DNA from: Solen grandis
Lineage: Eukaryota > Mollusca > Bivalvia > Adapedonta > Solenidae
Direction: 5' to 3'
Assembly (NCBI GenBank): GCA_021229015.1
Contig: CM037783.1
Location: forward strand, 5,279,324 to 5,343,323
DNA: 64,000 nt
Position numbers and translations under genes: made by a program. Below, piece after piece: positions 1 through 15,500 of the stretch. The notes beneath the pieces are model-generated. The model saw nothing but the letters and a program-made list of their open reading frames with translations, had not been told where the DNA came from and ran no database searches. The first letter of the stretch is position 1, and the number at the start of each line of letters is the position of its first letter.

Positions 1-363
1 GAGGCAAACATTACTGCCAAGTTATTTGAAAACCCTGCCATCCATGTCTAGGTTACAGCCCCTAGACAAGCAAGCTAATGTATATACACCAATAGACATT
101 TTGGCAAATATGATAAACTTTGGTATGTGGACACCTGTCAGTCATATGTTTTTCATTCTATATTGCCCAAGTAAAGATTTCCTCAACCAATCATATATCA
201 GACCCTGATTTAATAGAGATAAAGTTTCTTCTATCATTTGAAATATTTTCTCTAAGATACCGAAGTGTTCATCAATAATACATCTGTGCTTGTTATTAGA
301 ATTTCTTGGCAAATATGAAGCCATATCAATACAGGGTATAATGATGAATAATGCAAAACGCAC
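1..363 (-). other. AP3D1: 5' part of AP3D1 intron 7
   Basis: Begins at the GTGCGT donor and runs off the edge. I see no exon or recognised element in it. Confidence 0.75.
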
Positions 364-503
364 CAGTTTGATGATCTTGATGAGGACCCAATTGTTTGTA
401 GATGAGGTCATTAGTTTGAAGAAGAGTGGGGCCAATGACAAATAGTTGCGGGGATTCTTCCTGGCCAGCTCACATATCACGTTGACTGCTGCCGACTGGA
501 CAC
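364..503 (-). CDS. AP3D1: AP3D1 coding exon 7
   Basis: Residues 198-244 (GVQSAAVNVICELARKNPRN... KIIKL). 140 nt, phase 1 in and phase 0 out. Acceptor ATGCAG, donor GTGCGT. The next family segment (FGALTPLEPRL) is absent from 1-363, so exon 8 lies outside the window. Confidence 0.95.
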
Positions 504-3500
504 CTGCATATAATACATCACTTTGTGTACACATACCACCTACATTGAACAGTTCCACCTACCACAGGTGCTTGTTCAGTCAATTGGAGACAAAGTCAAT
601 CCCTCTTAACTATCTATGGTTTAAACAAACAACTTATCCCACAATCCTTGTCTACCTTAGGTTAAATAAAGACAATATCTTAGAGGAGTATAAACTTGTC
701 AAAATACATGGTATGTGCTGTACTATACCAATATCGTAATTGGCAGGTTCTGCGCTACACAAATATCTAATTGGCAGATTCTGCGCTATACCAATACATG
801 TATCTAATTGGCAGGTACTATACTAATATTCAACTTGCATGTATTGTACTAAACCAATATTAACTTGCAGTTACTGTACTATACCAATATTTGATTAGTT
901 TGTTACGGCAAAAGATCTCCTCAATCTATCAGTATAAGATTTGCTTCGACAGCAAAAGATCTCCTCAATTCTATCAATATAATATATGCTAAGACTTTTT
1001 TCTATTTTCTTAATGATTTCATGTTACTAATTCATTGGCTTTCATCCTCCAATTGTATTTCAAGAACATTAACGTTTCATTCAAGATAAAATTATGTGCA
1101 TGATCATCAACAGCAACTATCTTCCCTACACTGTACCTGGATCAGGGTCCTCAAGTTTCTCCTTGAGACGAGGGAAGGCGGGTCGCAGGGCCTCTGGGAA
1201 CTGGAGGAACACTTTGTACATGATGAGCACAGCCTTCTTTCTCAGGTATGGTCGTGTAGATGACATCTAACCACACAATATATACTTATTAATAAACCAA
1301 TCAATGCCTCTTGAATTGTCTTTTTTAGATCAAGTGTTTTCCATATTTTTTCTTTTCTCCCTTAATTTGTTCTATCACATATTACAGGAGCAAAATGGGG
1401 ACACCTTATATATAACCATTATTTTTTTGTTATGGATTGCATTTAATCCTTAATCTTATATAAAATGTGTTTATAGAAACATATCCCAATTTACATTCAT
1501 AACTACTTTAGATTCAATAAAATTTCATCCGGCATCCTTTACTTTTAACAGATTCTTTTACACAATCATCTGATAATTTTATGGGGTGTGCTAAGAATCA
1601 GTTTTGACAATCAACTACATTACACTTCCTCATATTACACCATCCACCAACCCACACACAATCACAGTATACTTCAGTCCAAATAGGGACGTTAGAAAGT
1701 TTCCACTATTCATGCATTACAAGAGTGTTCTCTGGAACATGTGTGTCACCTGCTGATATTTGACAGAAAAAGTGTGATGGACAGATGAAAATACAGACGA
1801 TGGAAAAGTGATAGTAATGAGTCACCTCTGCTTACAGCAGGTGACACAATTACCATCAAATAGCTTTTGTTTCACAATAAGTGTTGCAGTTCTACACACA
1901 CAGAAACAACCTGCTACAAACACTCACAAAGATTAAACACTGGTATGGGTTTTGAATCTGCATTAAAAGATGTGTATTAAGATACAGGTAGTATGGATAC
2001 AGTTCTCAATATGAGAAGCATCAACTCACCAGGGTCATGATATCATTGGCGAGATCGCGAGCCAGGTCGGCAGTGATGAAGCATGAAAGTCCGTTAAGAG
2101 CCACCCCAGCATCGTACAGGTTCTGGCTGCTCAAGTCCTGCACAGTACAACAAACACATTCAACTTAAAACGTACAATACAATGATTGATCAAAGGCCTC
2201 TTGCACATCTTATGAGAGAAATGTCACGGAAGTGACATACCCCCATATATTGCTTTGTCACAGTGTGGAAATATGTATGGATTTAAGCATATGAAGAAAT
2301 TTTCTGAACAAGTCAACTGAAAAATCAGTCGAAAATGAACTTATATATCTTAATCTTTCACACAATAAATATGTCCAAAACTTGTTTCAATATCCAATTC
2401 CTGATATACGATACTAACAGATATGAAAGTCTATTTTTAATAACCATGACCTTAACCCGACTCAACAGCTCTTCAAAGCTTTATCTTTACACAAGCTATA
2501 TATTTTGCATGCTTCAAAATATTTTATTCCTGACAAAAAGTAACTTAGTAAATTATTGAGAAAAATCTATTTTAGTGAAAGAAAGCAAACAGTAACAGAA
2601 GTCTATTTTGAGACGATGAAAATAGAATGACCTTGAGCCATCAGACCCCCTATAGCTTATCAAAGTGTTATCCTAACACAGGCTTTGTGTTCCAAACTTG
2701 ATTAATGAAAGCCCATACCTGAACAAAATTGAGTAAATTCAGTTTTGGAGAAATCTATTTTTAGTATCAGTGACCTTGACCTATCAAACCTACAGAGCGT
2801 ATTGAAGCTTTATATCTATACATGAGTATACAAGTACCATTTGATTATAATATCTCATTCCCGACTAATGTAATGAAGAAATTAGCCTTTTGGAGTAACA
2901 AAAGTTTTTTTTAGTATGAGTGATATAGACTCATCAGATCCAGACAGCACATCAAAGATCATCTTTACACAAAGTATACATGTCTAAAATTTGATCACAA
3001 TAAGTAGCTCATGGCAATATTTATTAGAGAAATTATTTTTTTTAGGACTGACGGACAGATCAACCAATTAACAGAATGATTCCAGTATACCAGTATACCC
3101 CTTCAAGCACTTGTTTGCAGAGGTATAAAAAAGTATAAATGTTTGTAATTTCTACACAGGAAACAGGTGAGCTGTCATAAAAGGGATGTTCTAAATCCTT
3201 GCTCTGTGGAAATAGGATAGAATCAATGTTGCTGAGTAGCATAGGTGCCTTCATTGAAAATGCCCTTGTAAAAATGTAACAGTAAAGCATTTTCATCAAC
3301 ATGTGTCTTATTTTAAATATTAATTCAAAATTAAACATTAACAAAGAAATTTTAAAACCTGATCAGAAAAACTAACTAACAAATCAATATATTGATATAT
3401 GTCTTCAGAAATATTTCTTCCACAATATAAGAACCGTCTTACCAGATAATTCTTAAAATATATTGATATTTGTCTTCCAAGATATTTTTTCCAAAATATT

Positions 3501-6500
3501 GATATTTATCTTCTGATATATTTCTTACAATATATTGATATATTTGTCTTCTAATATGCAATTATGAGAATATATTTTGAATACTCTACACATATAATAA
3601 AGTTGTGAATACAATTAGACTGAATGTGTCATCCTGTAACTGTTTCGGACATATTTTTCTCTGATAGTACATGCATGATTTGGCTCATTTATCATTTTAG
3701 TTTAAAAAAAAAATTTTTTTTTTGATAGTAAAAGAAACATTTTTTTTTATTTCTACCTATCAATTTTAGTTTAAAAAAAAAGATCAATAGAAATAAAAAA
3801 AAATGTTTCTTTTACTATCCCTTTTTAATGTTGGTGAAGTCTTTGTTTCCTGACAAATGTATTGGGCAAGTGTAGGTCACATTGCACAGGAAAATGCTAT
3901 TTTAGAAAATGCCCACTTCTGGAAAATTGGTTAAATGTAGAATATGGTATCCCCAAAGCAATTGCTTGGCATAACTCATGACACATTCTGCAATGTTGTG
4001 TTTTCACAAGTTCTGGATAGCAAATTCATAAGTTCAGCCTGTGATAAGTGCATGCACAAAGAGTGAATGTGATCAGTCATTTGACGGCACACAAAAAATA
4101 GATATTTTTAATATAGGTTTAATGATTTTAAATATAGGTTCAGTAGAGTTCTAAACATTGTTGATTGTGATGGAGAAACAACCCATTTTTCTTACAATCA
4201 CGGAATGTTGCATTGGGTGACCATGCGTCTGTAGTTGGGTTTTGATAGAGGTAATACACAGAGTTAAAAATCAAATTCTTAGTCAATGACCATCTTTAAA
4301 AATACACCTAGGTTGCAGTAAGTATTGGGTTCTTCCCCTTGTCTAGACAAAATAACCTTATCAATCTAAAAGTCAATTGGATTTAATTCTTGTCATAAAT
4401 GACCCACCATCAACAAGACACTATCAGTATAAGCACGTACCTTCCTTATCATATTGGTTGTAAGCATTAACACATCTGTGCCATCATGGAAACTTTGTGA
4501 GGCTGCAAGGTATCCAATCCTCTGGAAATGATTCAAGATCACGTTACTTTCCAACTGACACAACATTAAACAAGATTTTAAATGTATTATAATGCCACCA
4601 AATACATGTACATAACTTACAGCAAAAAATAATGATGTGTACATTAATGGAAACTGCATAGCATTTCATGACATGTATACACATATACAATTAATAATTT
4701 AAGTTGTATCAACTTCTTTTCTAATCAATGCTTACATAAATAAGATTAAACTTAACAATATTTACAAAACATTTTATTGCTGTCAAGTACACTATGACTT
4801 GAAGCCATGCCATAAACAATATAGGTTTACAACAGTACTGACTTTATCCCATTACAACTTACCTTGAACGTGAACTTTGGTGAGCTCATCACTTCGATGA
4901 TGTTGAAGGCTGCCCAGCTGATGTCATAACCAAGCATTTGTAACTGAAAAATCATTGTAATATGAAACATTACTGTCTACCAGTAGTGCTGCACTTGCCT
5001 GTCATTCAAAACTTATCATTCATTGCAATGGTTAAATTGAGGGTTTGTTCAAATACATAAATGATTATGAGTATGCATAATTATATACAATAATTGAGTA
5101 ATTTAGCAACTGATACCCTGTTATACATGTATTTTTTATCAATTATGTAACAAGCATGGATAGTGATGAAAAATTATAATACGGTACTTAATACACAGGT
5201 ACAACACACATTTCAAATCTCAGTATGTTACTCAAAAAATTATGAACAAATCAAATCCCAATTTTCTTGTCTTATAGCATGAATATTGGGTAGCATAAGT
5301 AAATGGGTATTCTATATTTTAATTGAGTTTTGTTATCCACTGATATGAAAAGAAATGGGGTTTTAGCTATTTTTAACTGGAATTACACATGCAGCTTGTC
5401 TGTTCCTTAGGATGAGACACATTATAAAATCAACAAGTTGTCAGTAGAAAACCAAGCTAATCGTGCATACCACTTAAAAACTAAGTAAAGTTCAAACTCC
5501 AGTTTCATGAAAACTAGGGTTTCAAATACAAAAAAGAAATCTTCAACTGATTCACACATCTCACACAGACATAAAGTAGCAGAAACTGGGTGATAATGAT
5601 GATGATGATGATGATGATAAAAACACTGCATCATCATCATTATCATCATCATCATCATCATCATTTCATTGATAATCTAAAATGGAGCTCATAGGCATAG
5701 TGATGAATCTGCAGTGTTTTTAAGTTACCTTTCATCTTTATCTTAAAAATACTTAAAGTAAAGGGACAAAGTATGTCAATAAAGCTATAACTTTATTACC
5801 TCCCTAAGTAATGATTCTTTTCTTAATTATAATTAAAAGTTTTAAGGACTGTACCTGAAAATCTTGTTGCTTCCAGCAAAATGTAATCAAATGACAATCT
5901 TTTTTCCTAAAGGAGCATGTGATAACAGCCAGCATTCTCACTTTCGAGGAGGAATTTTTTTTTAATCATATACCATTACACCATAGCTTGTTTCAGAAAA
6001 GAGGTGTTCTAACAAATGACTAACTAATGACGTACATGAGCCTGACAGATGTATCAGCAGTAATCTTATTGTAAGAGACAATACTTACATAGGTAAGCTT
6101 GTTGACAGCGATAGCCTTGATGGCCATGTTATCTTGTCGCAGCTCTGCCTTGATCTCATCCAGACACTCCGCCACATACTTCCCCTGAAACACACAGCAC
6201 ACCCAGTCAACAATCCTGTATACACAGTAGTCTTGTTCAATTAGCACCACAGTAAATCAATATCGCAAACTGCAAAGTCAGCAAAATGCACCTTTATTCA
6301 TTTTTTTTTCAATTATCCATTCAAATAAGAGTGCTGGTATAAAAAAACGCCCATCCTGCAATTTTAACAATTCAGGGGTCATAACTCTAGAGTGTCTGGG
6401 ATATTTTGACTGGTTTTCAAACTCAATTGAGATACTTTGCCAATACATATTATGACAAAGTTTAGTAAAGATTGGTTCAAGTCTGTCAGTGTTAGAGAGT

Positions 6501-9500
6501 AGACACTGTTAATTTTACAATTTTTTATCAATACAAGAGACATCACTCTGGAGTAGAGCTGTAACAAATACACCAGCAGAGGAACAGATAAGAAATGGTT
6601 TCAATCGAGTGATCACTCCCTGTTTTTGTACTAAATGAGTGAAACCTGTTTCTTAGGAGTACATTAATTTTTACTGTAAATATTTTAACTTTTTGAGTGA
6701 AACTTTTTCTTACCTTAAAAATGGTGGCTTTATCTACAATACTTGAAAATGGTATTTTATTTGCTTGTAGGGATGATTTCCTAGATCTTCATATTCCTCC
6801 TCGAATTGACATTTAGTTTTTCTCGCCAGAAGATAAAGAGGACAAATATGGCTTTATTGAAAATAAAGCAATAATCCTTTCTTATGAAAAAAAATATATA
6901 CATGTTATATTTGCGCATTATAATTACTTTATACTTTTCAAATGCGTTGCATATAATAAATTCTAAGTTGCATAAACACTTAAAAAATTTAACTGAACAA
7001 AGATGATATTGCACATTTTTAGCCCAGTCCACTATTGATTGGCAGGGATACCATCGACAACGGTTTTAAGTCATCAGGGTGTGCCAGATGCTCTTGAGAT
7101 TTTGAATGTGCATACTTCAAATGATCAATGGTTTTTGACAAACTCCACTGCAAACTCCGTGCACCGGTTACGACACGCTACGCTACTTTAACCACTGCCA
7201 CCACAAAAGTCACGTGATGATAGTTGAAACCATGTGACCAACATTTATAATTTTATAAATTAATTTTATATGATTTGATTTTTTACTTTTCTAGAAATCA
7301 TGAATGTTATTTTCGTGAAATGTAACGAAACTGATATGATATATTCAAAACTAGTCATAAGTGATAAAAGTAAATCCGACCTATATCAGCTGAAATTCAC
7401 TTGTGGCTGCAGTGGTTATGGACAACTGTAAGGGGAGGTAACTAATGCGCCGGGTTAAAGTAGCGTAGCATGACGTAATCGGTGCGCGGAGTTTGGGTTT
7501 TTGAAGGCAATACAGTCTAGCTCTAAAGCAGGAAGTGAAAATCAGCTGTTTGTTAAAACATTAGCAGCAATAGATTTCAGTACAATTATTATTATTTCAG
7601 TAGAATTATAAAGAATAGAGTGAAGCCCTATTCTCATGTGTAAATGGTATGCACAGAATTGAATTGTTTAACGTATTGGTCCATTTTATTTGCGTAAAAT
7701 ACGCAGATACGCAACTTATCTGTTCCTCTGAACCAGGTATACATATAATGCAAAAATAAAAGACACACTAAATTCAGGTTACATATATTTTGAAGTGATT
7801 CAGTGGCTGCTATCTCATCAGTCATACACTGTTTTCCCAATGATCACTGAATGATTCCAAGGAAACAAATTGGTTTGAGAAAATAAAAGATAAACAAGAG
7901 GGCTATGATGGTCCTGAATCGCTCACCTGATTATAAATGAGCAACATATGTTGGATTTTTCATATGGACCTACTTTTTGACCCCACATGACCAAACTTCG
8001 AACTTGTCCAAGATATTATAGAAACAGACATTCCAACCAAGTTTCTTGAAGATATGGCCAAAAATGTGACCTCTAGAGTGTTAACAAGGTTTTTCTATGA
8101 TTTGACCTCATGATCTACTTTTTGTCTCCACATGTCCCAAATTCAAACTTGTCCAAGATTTTATCGAAACAAACATTCTGACTAAGTTTCATGAATATTG
8201 GGCCAAAAATGTGGCCTCTAGAGTGTTAACAAGGTTTTTCTAAAATTTGACCTCTTGACCTACTTTTTGACCCCACATGTCCCAAATTCGAACTTGTCCA
8301 AGATTTTATGGAGAGAAACATTCTGACCAAGTTTCATGAAGATTAGGCCAAAAATGTGGCCTATAGAGTGTTAACAAGGTTTTTCTAAGATTTGACCTAG
8401 TGACCTACTTTTTGACCCCACATGACCCAATTTCAAACTCATCCGAGATATCATGTAGACAAACATTCTGACCAAGTTTCATGAATATGGGCCTAAAAAT
8501 ATGGCCTCTAGAGTGTTATAAAGCCAAATTGTTGACGACACGACGTCAATGAAGGGATGAAGGGCGATCACAAAAGCTCACCTTGAGCACGTTGTGCTCA
8601 GGTGAGCTAAAAATAGATTGTTTGAAACGTGACCAAACATTACTTTTCTTAAAATAAGAACTAAAACTTGTACTTGGAGTGAGTAAATACTATTGAAAAT
8701 GGCAATGCGTGTATTCAAAGTTTTTATGCAAAATATAATTACAAAAAATAATGTTAATAAACCAGATGGTCCAAAAACAATGTTAATACAAGTAGTTTTC
8801 TTTTACATATAAATAGGTATAGATATGTTTTATTATTTATATTTATCATTGTGTGTTTCATATTTTTTAATGCCAATCTAATTTTAATTTTTAATTTAAT
8901 GTTTTACATTCAATATTTATTATCATATCAGGAACATGCAAGAAATGTCAACTATGATAGAATTTAAAGTGACAAATCAATCTTATCAACAATGGGCTTG
9001 TTATTAGGCTACCGTACAAGATATTCAAATATCAAATTGATAGTTTGTTTTCTAACTGGTTTCTGAAGTTTATTTGCACCTAAATAATCTTAATCTACAA
9101 AACAGATAACATACTTTTTTGAAAATATAATTAGTGCCATTACCTTTTAATCTCTACTGATATCCGCTAGAGATTATTTACTTTTAGGATCTAAATCAGT
9201 TTCTTGAAACTTTCTCGTAAAAGGGTCATTTAAAGAAAGCTAATTTGGCCATCAAACAATGTCAATGGTTTCAGCAAGCTACTAGCAAGCTGTACAAAAA
9301 TATCCAAAGAAACCCAAATGAAAGAATAAAAAGAACTGTGCTGATTGGCTATCTAGAGATAAGACTGGACTGTACTGTACGCAAAATGTGTAAGAGTACA
9401 CTGAAGCTGATACATTTAAGGCACCTGTCGAAAAGAAACTAGCAGAAGTCAATCATTGGACTTTTCGGACACTGATTAATAGGCTGTTATTTGCATAATC

Positions 9501-12500
9501 AGTTTATCAGTTGTTAATAAGCTTGTTGTAAATATTCCGTTATTTGCTTGCAAATAACAAATATGTATTCGAATACTGGCAATATTCATTGCACTGAATA
9601 CATGAGTGTATCATGACACCTCTACTCTTGAGTGTTCATGACATTTTAGCTGGTTCTCAAACTTGGTTGAGATATTGTGTCCATTCACATGGATCAAGTT
9701 TGGACAAGATTGGTTCTGTTAATTTGGCTTTTTTTTTTATCAATTCAAGGGCCATAACTCTGGAGTGTCTGGGGCAATCTGGCTGGTTATTGAACTTGGT
9801 TGAGATATCGAGCCCATTTACACTGTGACCAAGTTTGGTAAAGATTGGTTCATGTTTATTAGTGAGTGGACAGTGTAAATTTAGCAATTTTTTATCAATT
9901 CAAGGGCCATCTGGGACAATCTGGCTGGTTATCCAATGTTACCGTGATATTGTGTACATATACATTGTGACCAAGTTTGTTAAGGATTATGTTTATTTGA
10001 GTTAAAGAGCGGACAACATCAGTGTACACTGCCTGCACTCCAAGCCACGCAGGTGAATCCATATGTCCTGTGTTCAACCAGCCCATACAAATGCAATCTA
10101 AGCGGGCCCTGTATACAAACAGACAGGCCCATTAAATATTCTGTTACACTGCACAAATTTCAAGCTCAAGCTGAACAGACCTCATTTGAATATATAACAC
10201 GAGACTAGCAAACTTGGACATTTAGATTTAAATGATTAAATGATTGTAATTTCTAAGTTAAAAAGGGGGCATAATTTACAATATATTCAGTCAAGATATC
10301 TACCTTGGTTGTCTGATGTCCCTGAACATATTTATAAACTTTCAAGTCAATACTATAAATGGTTATTGAGATATCAGGTTGATAGTAACTTGCATGCAAA
10401 ACTTTAACCAAACGCCAACGCTGATGCTGACACAAGGGCGACTACAATAGCTCTCATTTTCTTCCAATAGTCAAGCTAAAAAGTGTAACAGCTTACCTGA
10501 ATCAATGGCCCAAAGTTAACATTACATTTAGGGTCATTCCGTATATTCTGATTACTTAAAGAATACATAATTATTTAACCCTTTTCTACAAAATGAAGTG
10601 TTAGGTAAATATCTGTAATTTATTTACTTCATTCAATTTTTCATAGATGGAGTTCCCCACTTTCCTCCGCTTCCTTAAATAACTAAAACTGAGCATTTTC
10701 CTTCATTTAAAAGACATGAAAAACACATATGGACATAAATCCCCCTGTGTAGCAGTGAGAACTATTACCCATATACATCTGCATGATTATCACCAAGTAA
10801 TGAGTAATTCCCGTCCTACACACACCTTGCAATGGAAATCATGGCTGTTTATGAATGTTAATGATGACCTCATGTGACTTACACAAATGAGCCACTTCCA
10901 GTGCATGACACGCCATTCAAAACACACTCATTAAGACACTCAGGATATTTCAGCTAAAAAGAATCCCACCACATTGCCACTTTCACATTAACATTTTTCT
11001 CTAATCAGAATCTAGATTATACATAATTTTTTGCTAATTTATCAAATCTCACCTTCCAAAGTATTTTTTAAAATTTTGCTTCTGAATGATTGTGTCTAAT
11101 AGCCTGAAATGTCGAAGTTCTAAACAGATTGGATTATCATATAATGTAGAATGATATTTTAACCAGTTTCTACATTTGTGTCTTGCAAAATTGTTTTGTT
11201 GAATTCCTAATAGTAATGCTAGGCTAAAGAAAACATGTAATCAAATGCTGAAGCATTTTGCACAAAATTTCCATTTATGTCACAAGAAATAAGCATGTAT
11301 AAAAGCTTAATTTTTAAAGAAACCTCATCTCATTTCTACACCATTTACTGTCACCATGGGGAAATTAAAGAACAGCTGAACCTAGATGAAAAGCATTTAA
11401 TTCAACCCCTGAATTCTGTTTTTGAAACGTTTTCATAGTCAATACACATTAATTTTATCATCAATCTTTTTCCCCGCTACCTACTTGTACATACCTACAT
11501 CTTATAATTATATGAGTGTTGGTTTCAGGATATTATTATATATTATTTGATCACACAGTGATATCTTTGCAACATTTGATATTCATATCTGTATGATGAA
11601 GTTTTGATGATACAGATAGAGACAATGGTGTCCAATTTACCATAGCAACAAAAGTACCGGTATACTGTGAAATAATTAATTTTAATGGGTCACTCATTTT
11701 TGTAGATTCTGTAGAGTAATTTATCCACGAATAATCATCATGTGGGTGTCTGGATAGCGTAGTGGTAACACACATTGCTTCTCACCGAAGGGTCCTGGGT
11801 TCAATCCCGGGTGACGTACGTGAGAGGATACGGTGGTCACCCAGACACCTGGGTTTTCTTCGGATGCTCCAGTTTCCTCCAACTTTTATGACCTCATTCA
11901 CCGTCATCCGAGCCATCGAGAATGATTTATTTAAGTTGTAAGACCTTGTTTCATAATCAATGTAAAATAAATAAAGTTAAAAAAAAAAAAATCATCATCT
12001 CCACAAAAACCATTCTTTGTATAGACATCACAATTCCTAGAACATGAAACCACAAATAAAGGTACCCATGACATTCACTTAATTACATAATCAACGAAAT
12101 TTTATGTCAATGAAAGTTAACAATTTCACATAATCTTAAAATGAGCAAACTAGCCAGCACCTGAAAGTTTTATATCTATTACAGGCAATCCTAAATCAAG
12201 GGGACTGGTGAGTAATACATGTATTATATAATGTTAATGCTTTACCACTCAAATATATATTTTTATTTTCCTATGACAATGGTCTTTGTACACAAACTGT
12301 AAACAATGGTCATAGTCTAAACAAGTTTATGGCCCTCACTCGCTCACCTGAGTATAGGGTTACCCAAGAAACATCTGTACTAAAAGGTTTTGAAATCTGG
12401 CCAATAGTTTTGAAGGAGATGATTTTTAAAGTTTTCATAAACAAGAGGGCCAAGATGGCCCTGTGTCGCTCACCTGATTAAGATGGCTGTGTTAGGCAAA

Positions 12501-15500
12501 ATGACAAAAAATCTGGCATCTAAAGTGTTTTTCTAACATTTGACTAAGTGGCCTACATTTTGATCCTACCTGAATTTACACTCAACTGGGAATTCATGCA
12601 GTCATCATTCATATCAAGTTTAATGAAGACTGGGAAAAAAAATGTAGGCCTCTGGTGTGTTCACAAGATTTTTCTAAAATTTGCCCTGGTGACCTACTTT
12701 TTGACCCTATGTTGCCCAGTTTTGAATTCATCCGAGATTTGATGTAAACAAACATTCTGACCAAGTTACATTAAGGTTAGTCTAAAACTGTAATCTCTAA
12801 AGTGTTCACAAGGTTTATCTAAGATTTGACCTGGTGACCTAGTTGTTAACCCTAAGTGACACAATTTTAAACTCATCCAAGATATCATGTAGACGAACAT
12901 CCTGACCAAATTTCATGAAGACTGGGCCAAAACTGTTGCCTCTGAGTGTTCACAAGGTTTTTCTAAGTTTTGACCTGTGACCTAGTTTTTACCCAAATGA
13001 CCAATTTAAACTCATCCAATACATTAGACAACATTTTACAAATTTCATGAAGATTGGCCAAAATGTGGCCTCGATGTTCACAAGGTTTTTCTAAGATTTG
13101 ACCTGGTGACCTAGTTTTTGACCCCATGCGACTTATTATCAAACGCATCCAATATATCATTTAGACAAACATCTTGACCAAATCTATTGAAGATTTGGCT
13201 AAAACTGTGGCCTCTAGAGAGTTCACAAGGTTTTTCTAAGATTTGACCTGGTGACCTAGTTTTTGACCCCACATGACCCAATTTCAAACTCATCCGAGAT
13301 ATCATGTAGACAAACATCCTGACCAAGTTTCATGAAGATTGGGCCAAAACTGTGGCCTCTAGAGTGTTCACAAGGTTTTTCTAAGATTTGACCTGGTGAC
13401 CTAGATTTTGACCCCACATGACCCATTTTCAAACCCATCCGAGATATCATGTAGACAAACATCCTGACCAAGTTTCATGAAGATTGGGCCAAAACTGTGG
13501 CCTCGAAAGTGTTTGACACAAGGTTTTTCTAAGATTTGACCTGGTGACCTAGTTTTTGACCCCACATGACCCAATTCCAAACTCATCCGAGATATCATGT
13601 AGACAAACATCCTGACCAAGTTTCATGAAGGTTGGGCCAAAACTGTGGCCTCTAGAGTGTTCACAAGCAATTGTTGACGACAGACCACTGACGACACACG
13701 ACGGACAAAAGGCGATCACAAAAGCTCACCCAAGCACAAGTGCTCAGGTGAGCTAAAAAATTCTTTCCATTGCCATGGCAACCAGAGTTCTACATGGATC
13801 AAGTTTATTTCAAATTTTTTTGTGAAGATTCACCCAAGGGTCATCCCTGCCAAGTTTAATCAAATTTAGTCTAGCTGTTTCAGAGATGTTTCACTATACA
13901 CCTTTAAGACAAATTGGCCCCGCCCCTGGTGGCCATGTTTTTTTATGGATCCTAATAATTGCAACAATCTTGATAGAGGGTTACCCAAGGAACATCTGTA
14001 CGCAAACATTTTGAAATTTTTAAGGTTTTAAAATTTTTGGAACCTTTACATGGATCAAGTTTGTTTTAGCAACTTTTGTGAAGGTTCACCCAAGGATCAT
14101 CCTTGCCAAGTTTAATCAAATTCTGTCCAGCAGTTTCTGAGGAGATACCGTTTAAAGCGAATTGTTGATGTCGGACACAAGTTGAGCACAATGTGCTCAG
14201 GTGAGCTAAAAAGGCTTTACAGTTTTATATATATCTGACTAGCAAGGGAACTAAACAAACACATGTTGTTGTGGCTTGAGATGGAACCATAACCCCAATA
14301 TGCTATAACCACTGGGCCACCTTGATCAGCCCAACTTAGTCTACTGGATCAGCCCAACTTAGTCTACAACCTAACAACTTACACTCAGGCTGATTTAGCT
14401 TTATACTTGTCCATTTTGATAGCTTTCCAAATGTTTATCTAATCATATTAATTTTCATCTCCTGCAAGACCGGACATGGCTCATGTACACAGTGAATGAA
14501 TTATCAGTACCAGCAAGTTATCTCCTCATATCTACTGTTGTCACTAGGGGAGAGCCTGTAGTCCTAATCAGGGAAAGTAAACAACACAGACACATGTCCT
14601 ATTGCACACAATCCCAGGCTTAAAACAACAAGCTAATATCTTGATTTGATAAATCCATAATTAAACCAGAATGTATTTCTCACAATATAGGCAGGCATCT
14701 TATTAATGAAAGGGAAGAAATCTTACCTTTCCAAGGTAAATACAAAAGGGTCTGGCACGAAAGTTGGGTCATATTTCTCTTTATATAATACAAGGGATAC
14801 CACTCGAAATTAACCAAGATTCATACCCTCGTTGAAAAAATGCAAATATCTCAGTCATTTATGATGGTATATTCATATTCTTTGCACCTATCGCAAGTAT
14901 ATACATTTATGTAACAGAAAATCACAACTGTTTCACCCACGCAAACGCAATTATCAAGCAACAAATCCCGCTTTGAGAAACTAACCTCAATTTTTAGAAT
15001 CTCGACACGCGTTCATACAGCCGGTCTCCGAATGTAAACAGTTGTTTATACGAAAGGGCAAGGTAAACCAACTCAATAATCAAGTTAAATGAATTGCTCA
15101 CATCGGCATGCATATTTTCTTGGGCGTAAGAAATACAGTAGATATAGCCATTTTAACCGATTGTCTACTTTCACTTCGCATTTAGCAATTCTATGAAAAA
15201 GTGATTTTCAGAAGAAAGAGATGTTTTGATTGGCTGTTTCTAGTCTTTACAACCAATCAAATTCTAAGTTACGTGATTAACAAAATGACTCATGATAGAG
15301 TGAAAGATTGCTAACAGACGAAAATTGGACGATATCTACAGAATTTTTTGCTGCCGAAGAGAATTATGATTCCAATATGAGTAATTCATTTGTTTAGTAG
15401 TATTATTGCATTGGTTAACCTCGTCCTCTTGCAGAAATGACTATTTACACTGGGAGACCGGCTGTACAAACCTGTGTCCAGATTTTAAAAATTGAGGTTA

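Larger units (their letters stand above)
2138..4440 (-). other. AP3D1: AP3D1 intron 4 (about 2.3 kb)
   Basis: Holds family L, an AT-rich tandem repeat and an inverted repeat, given separately. The remainder is AT-rich with no feature I recognise. Confidence 0.8.

Noticed and set aside
142..558. A 138-codon minus-strand ORF as a complete small gene
   Set aside because: Its middle is AP3D1 exon 7; both ends run into intron sequence past clear splice sites.
5422..5664. ORF starting with a run of methionines and histidines
   Set aside because: Translation of the GAT/ATC microsatellite.
9245..9442. Plus-strand 65-codon ORF in a non-repeat part of AP3D1 intron 1
   Set aside because: Lysine-rich low-complexity product with no recognised motif, no splice context and length expected by chance in AT-rich DNA.
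11742..11820. Functional tRNA gene
   Set aside because: The boxes are tRNA-like but acceptor and anticodon stems do not pair, and a SINE body, poly(A) tail and target duplication follow.
12963..13619. Series of overlapping minus-strand ORFs of about 71 codons (MVRMFVYMISRM-type)
   Set aside because: They recur every 145 bp because the family A monomer repeats; 145 is not a multiple of three and each frame stops in the next monomer.
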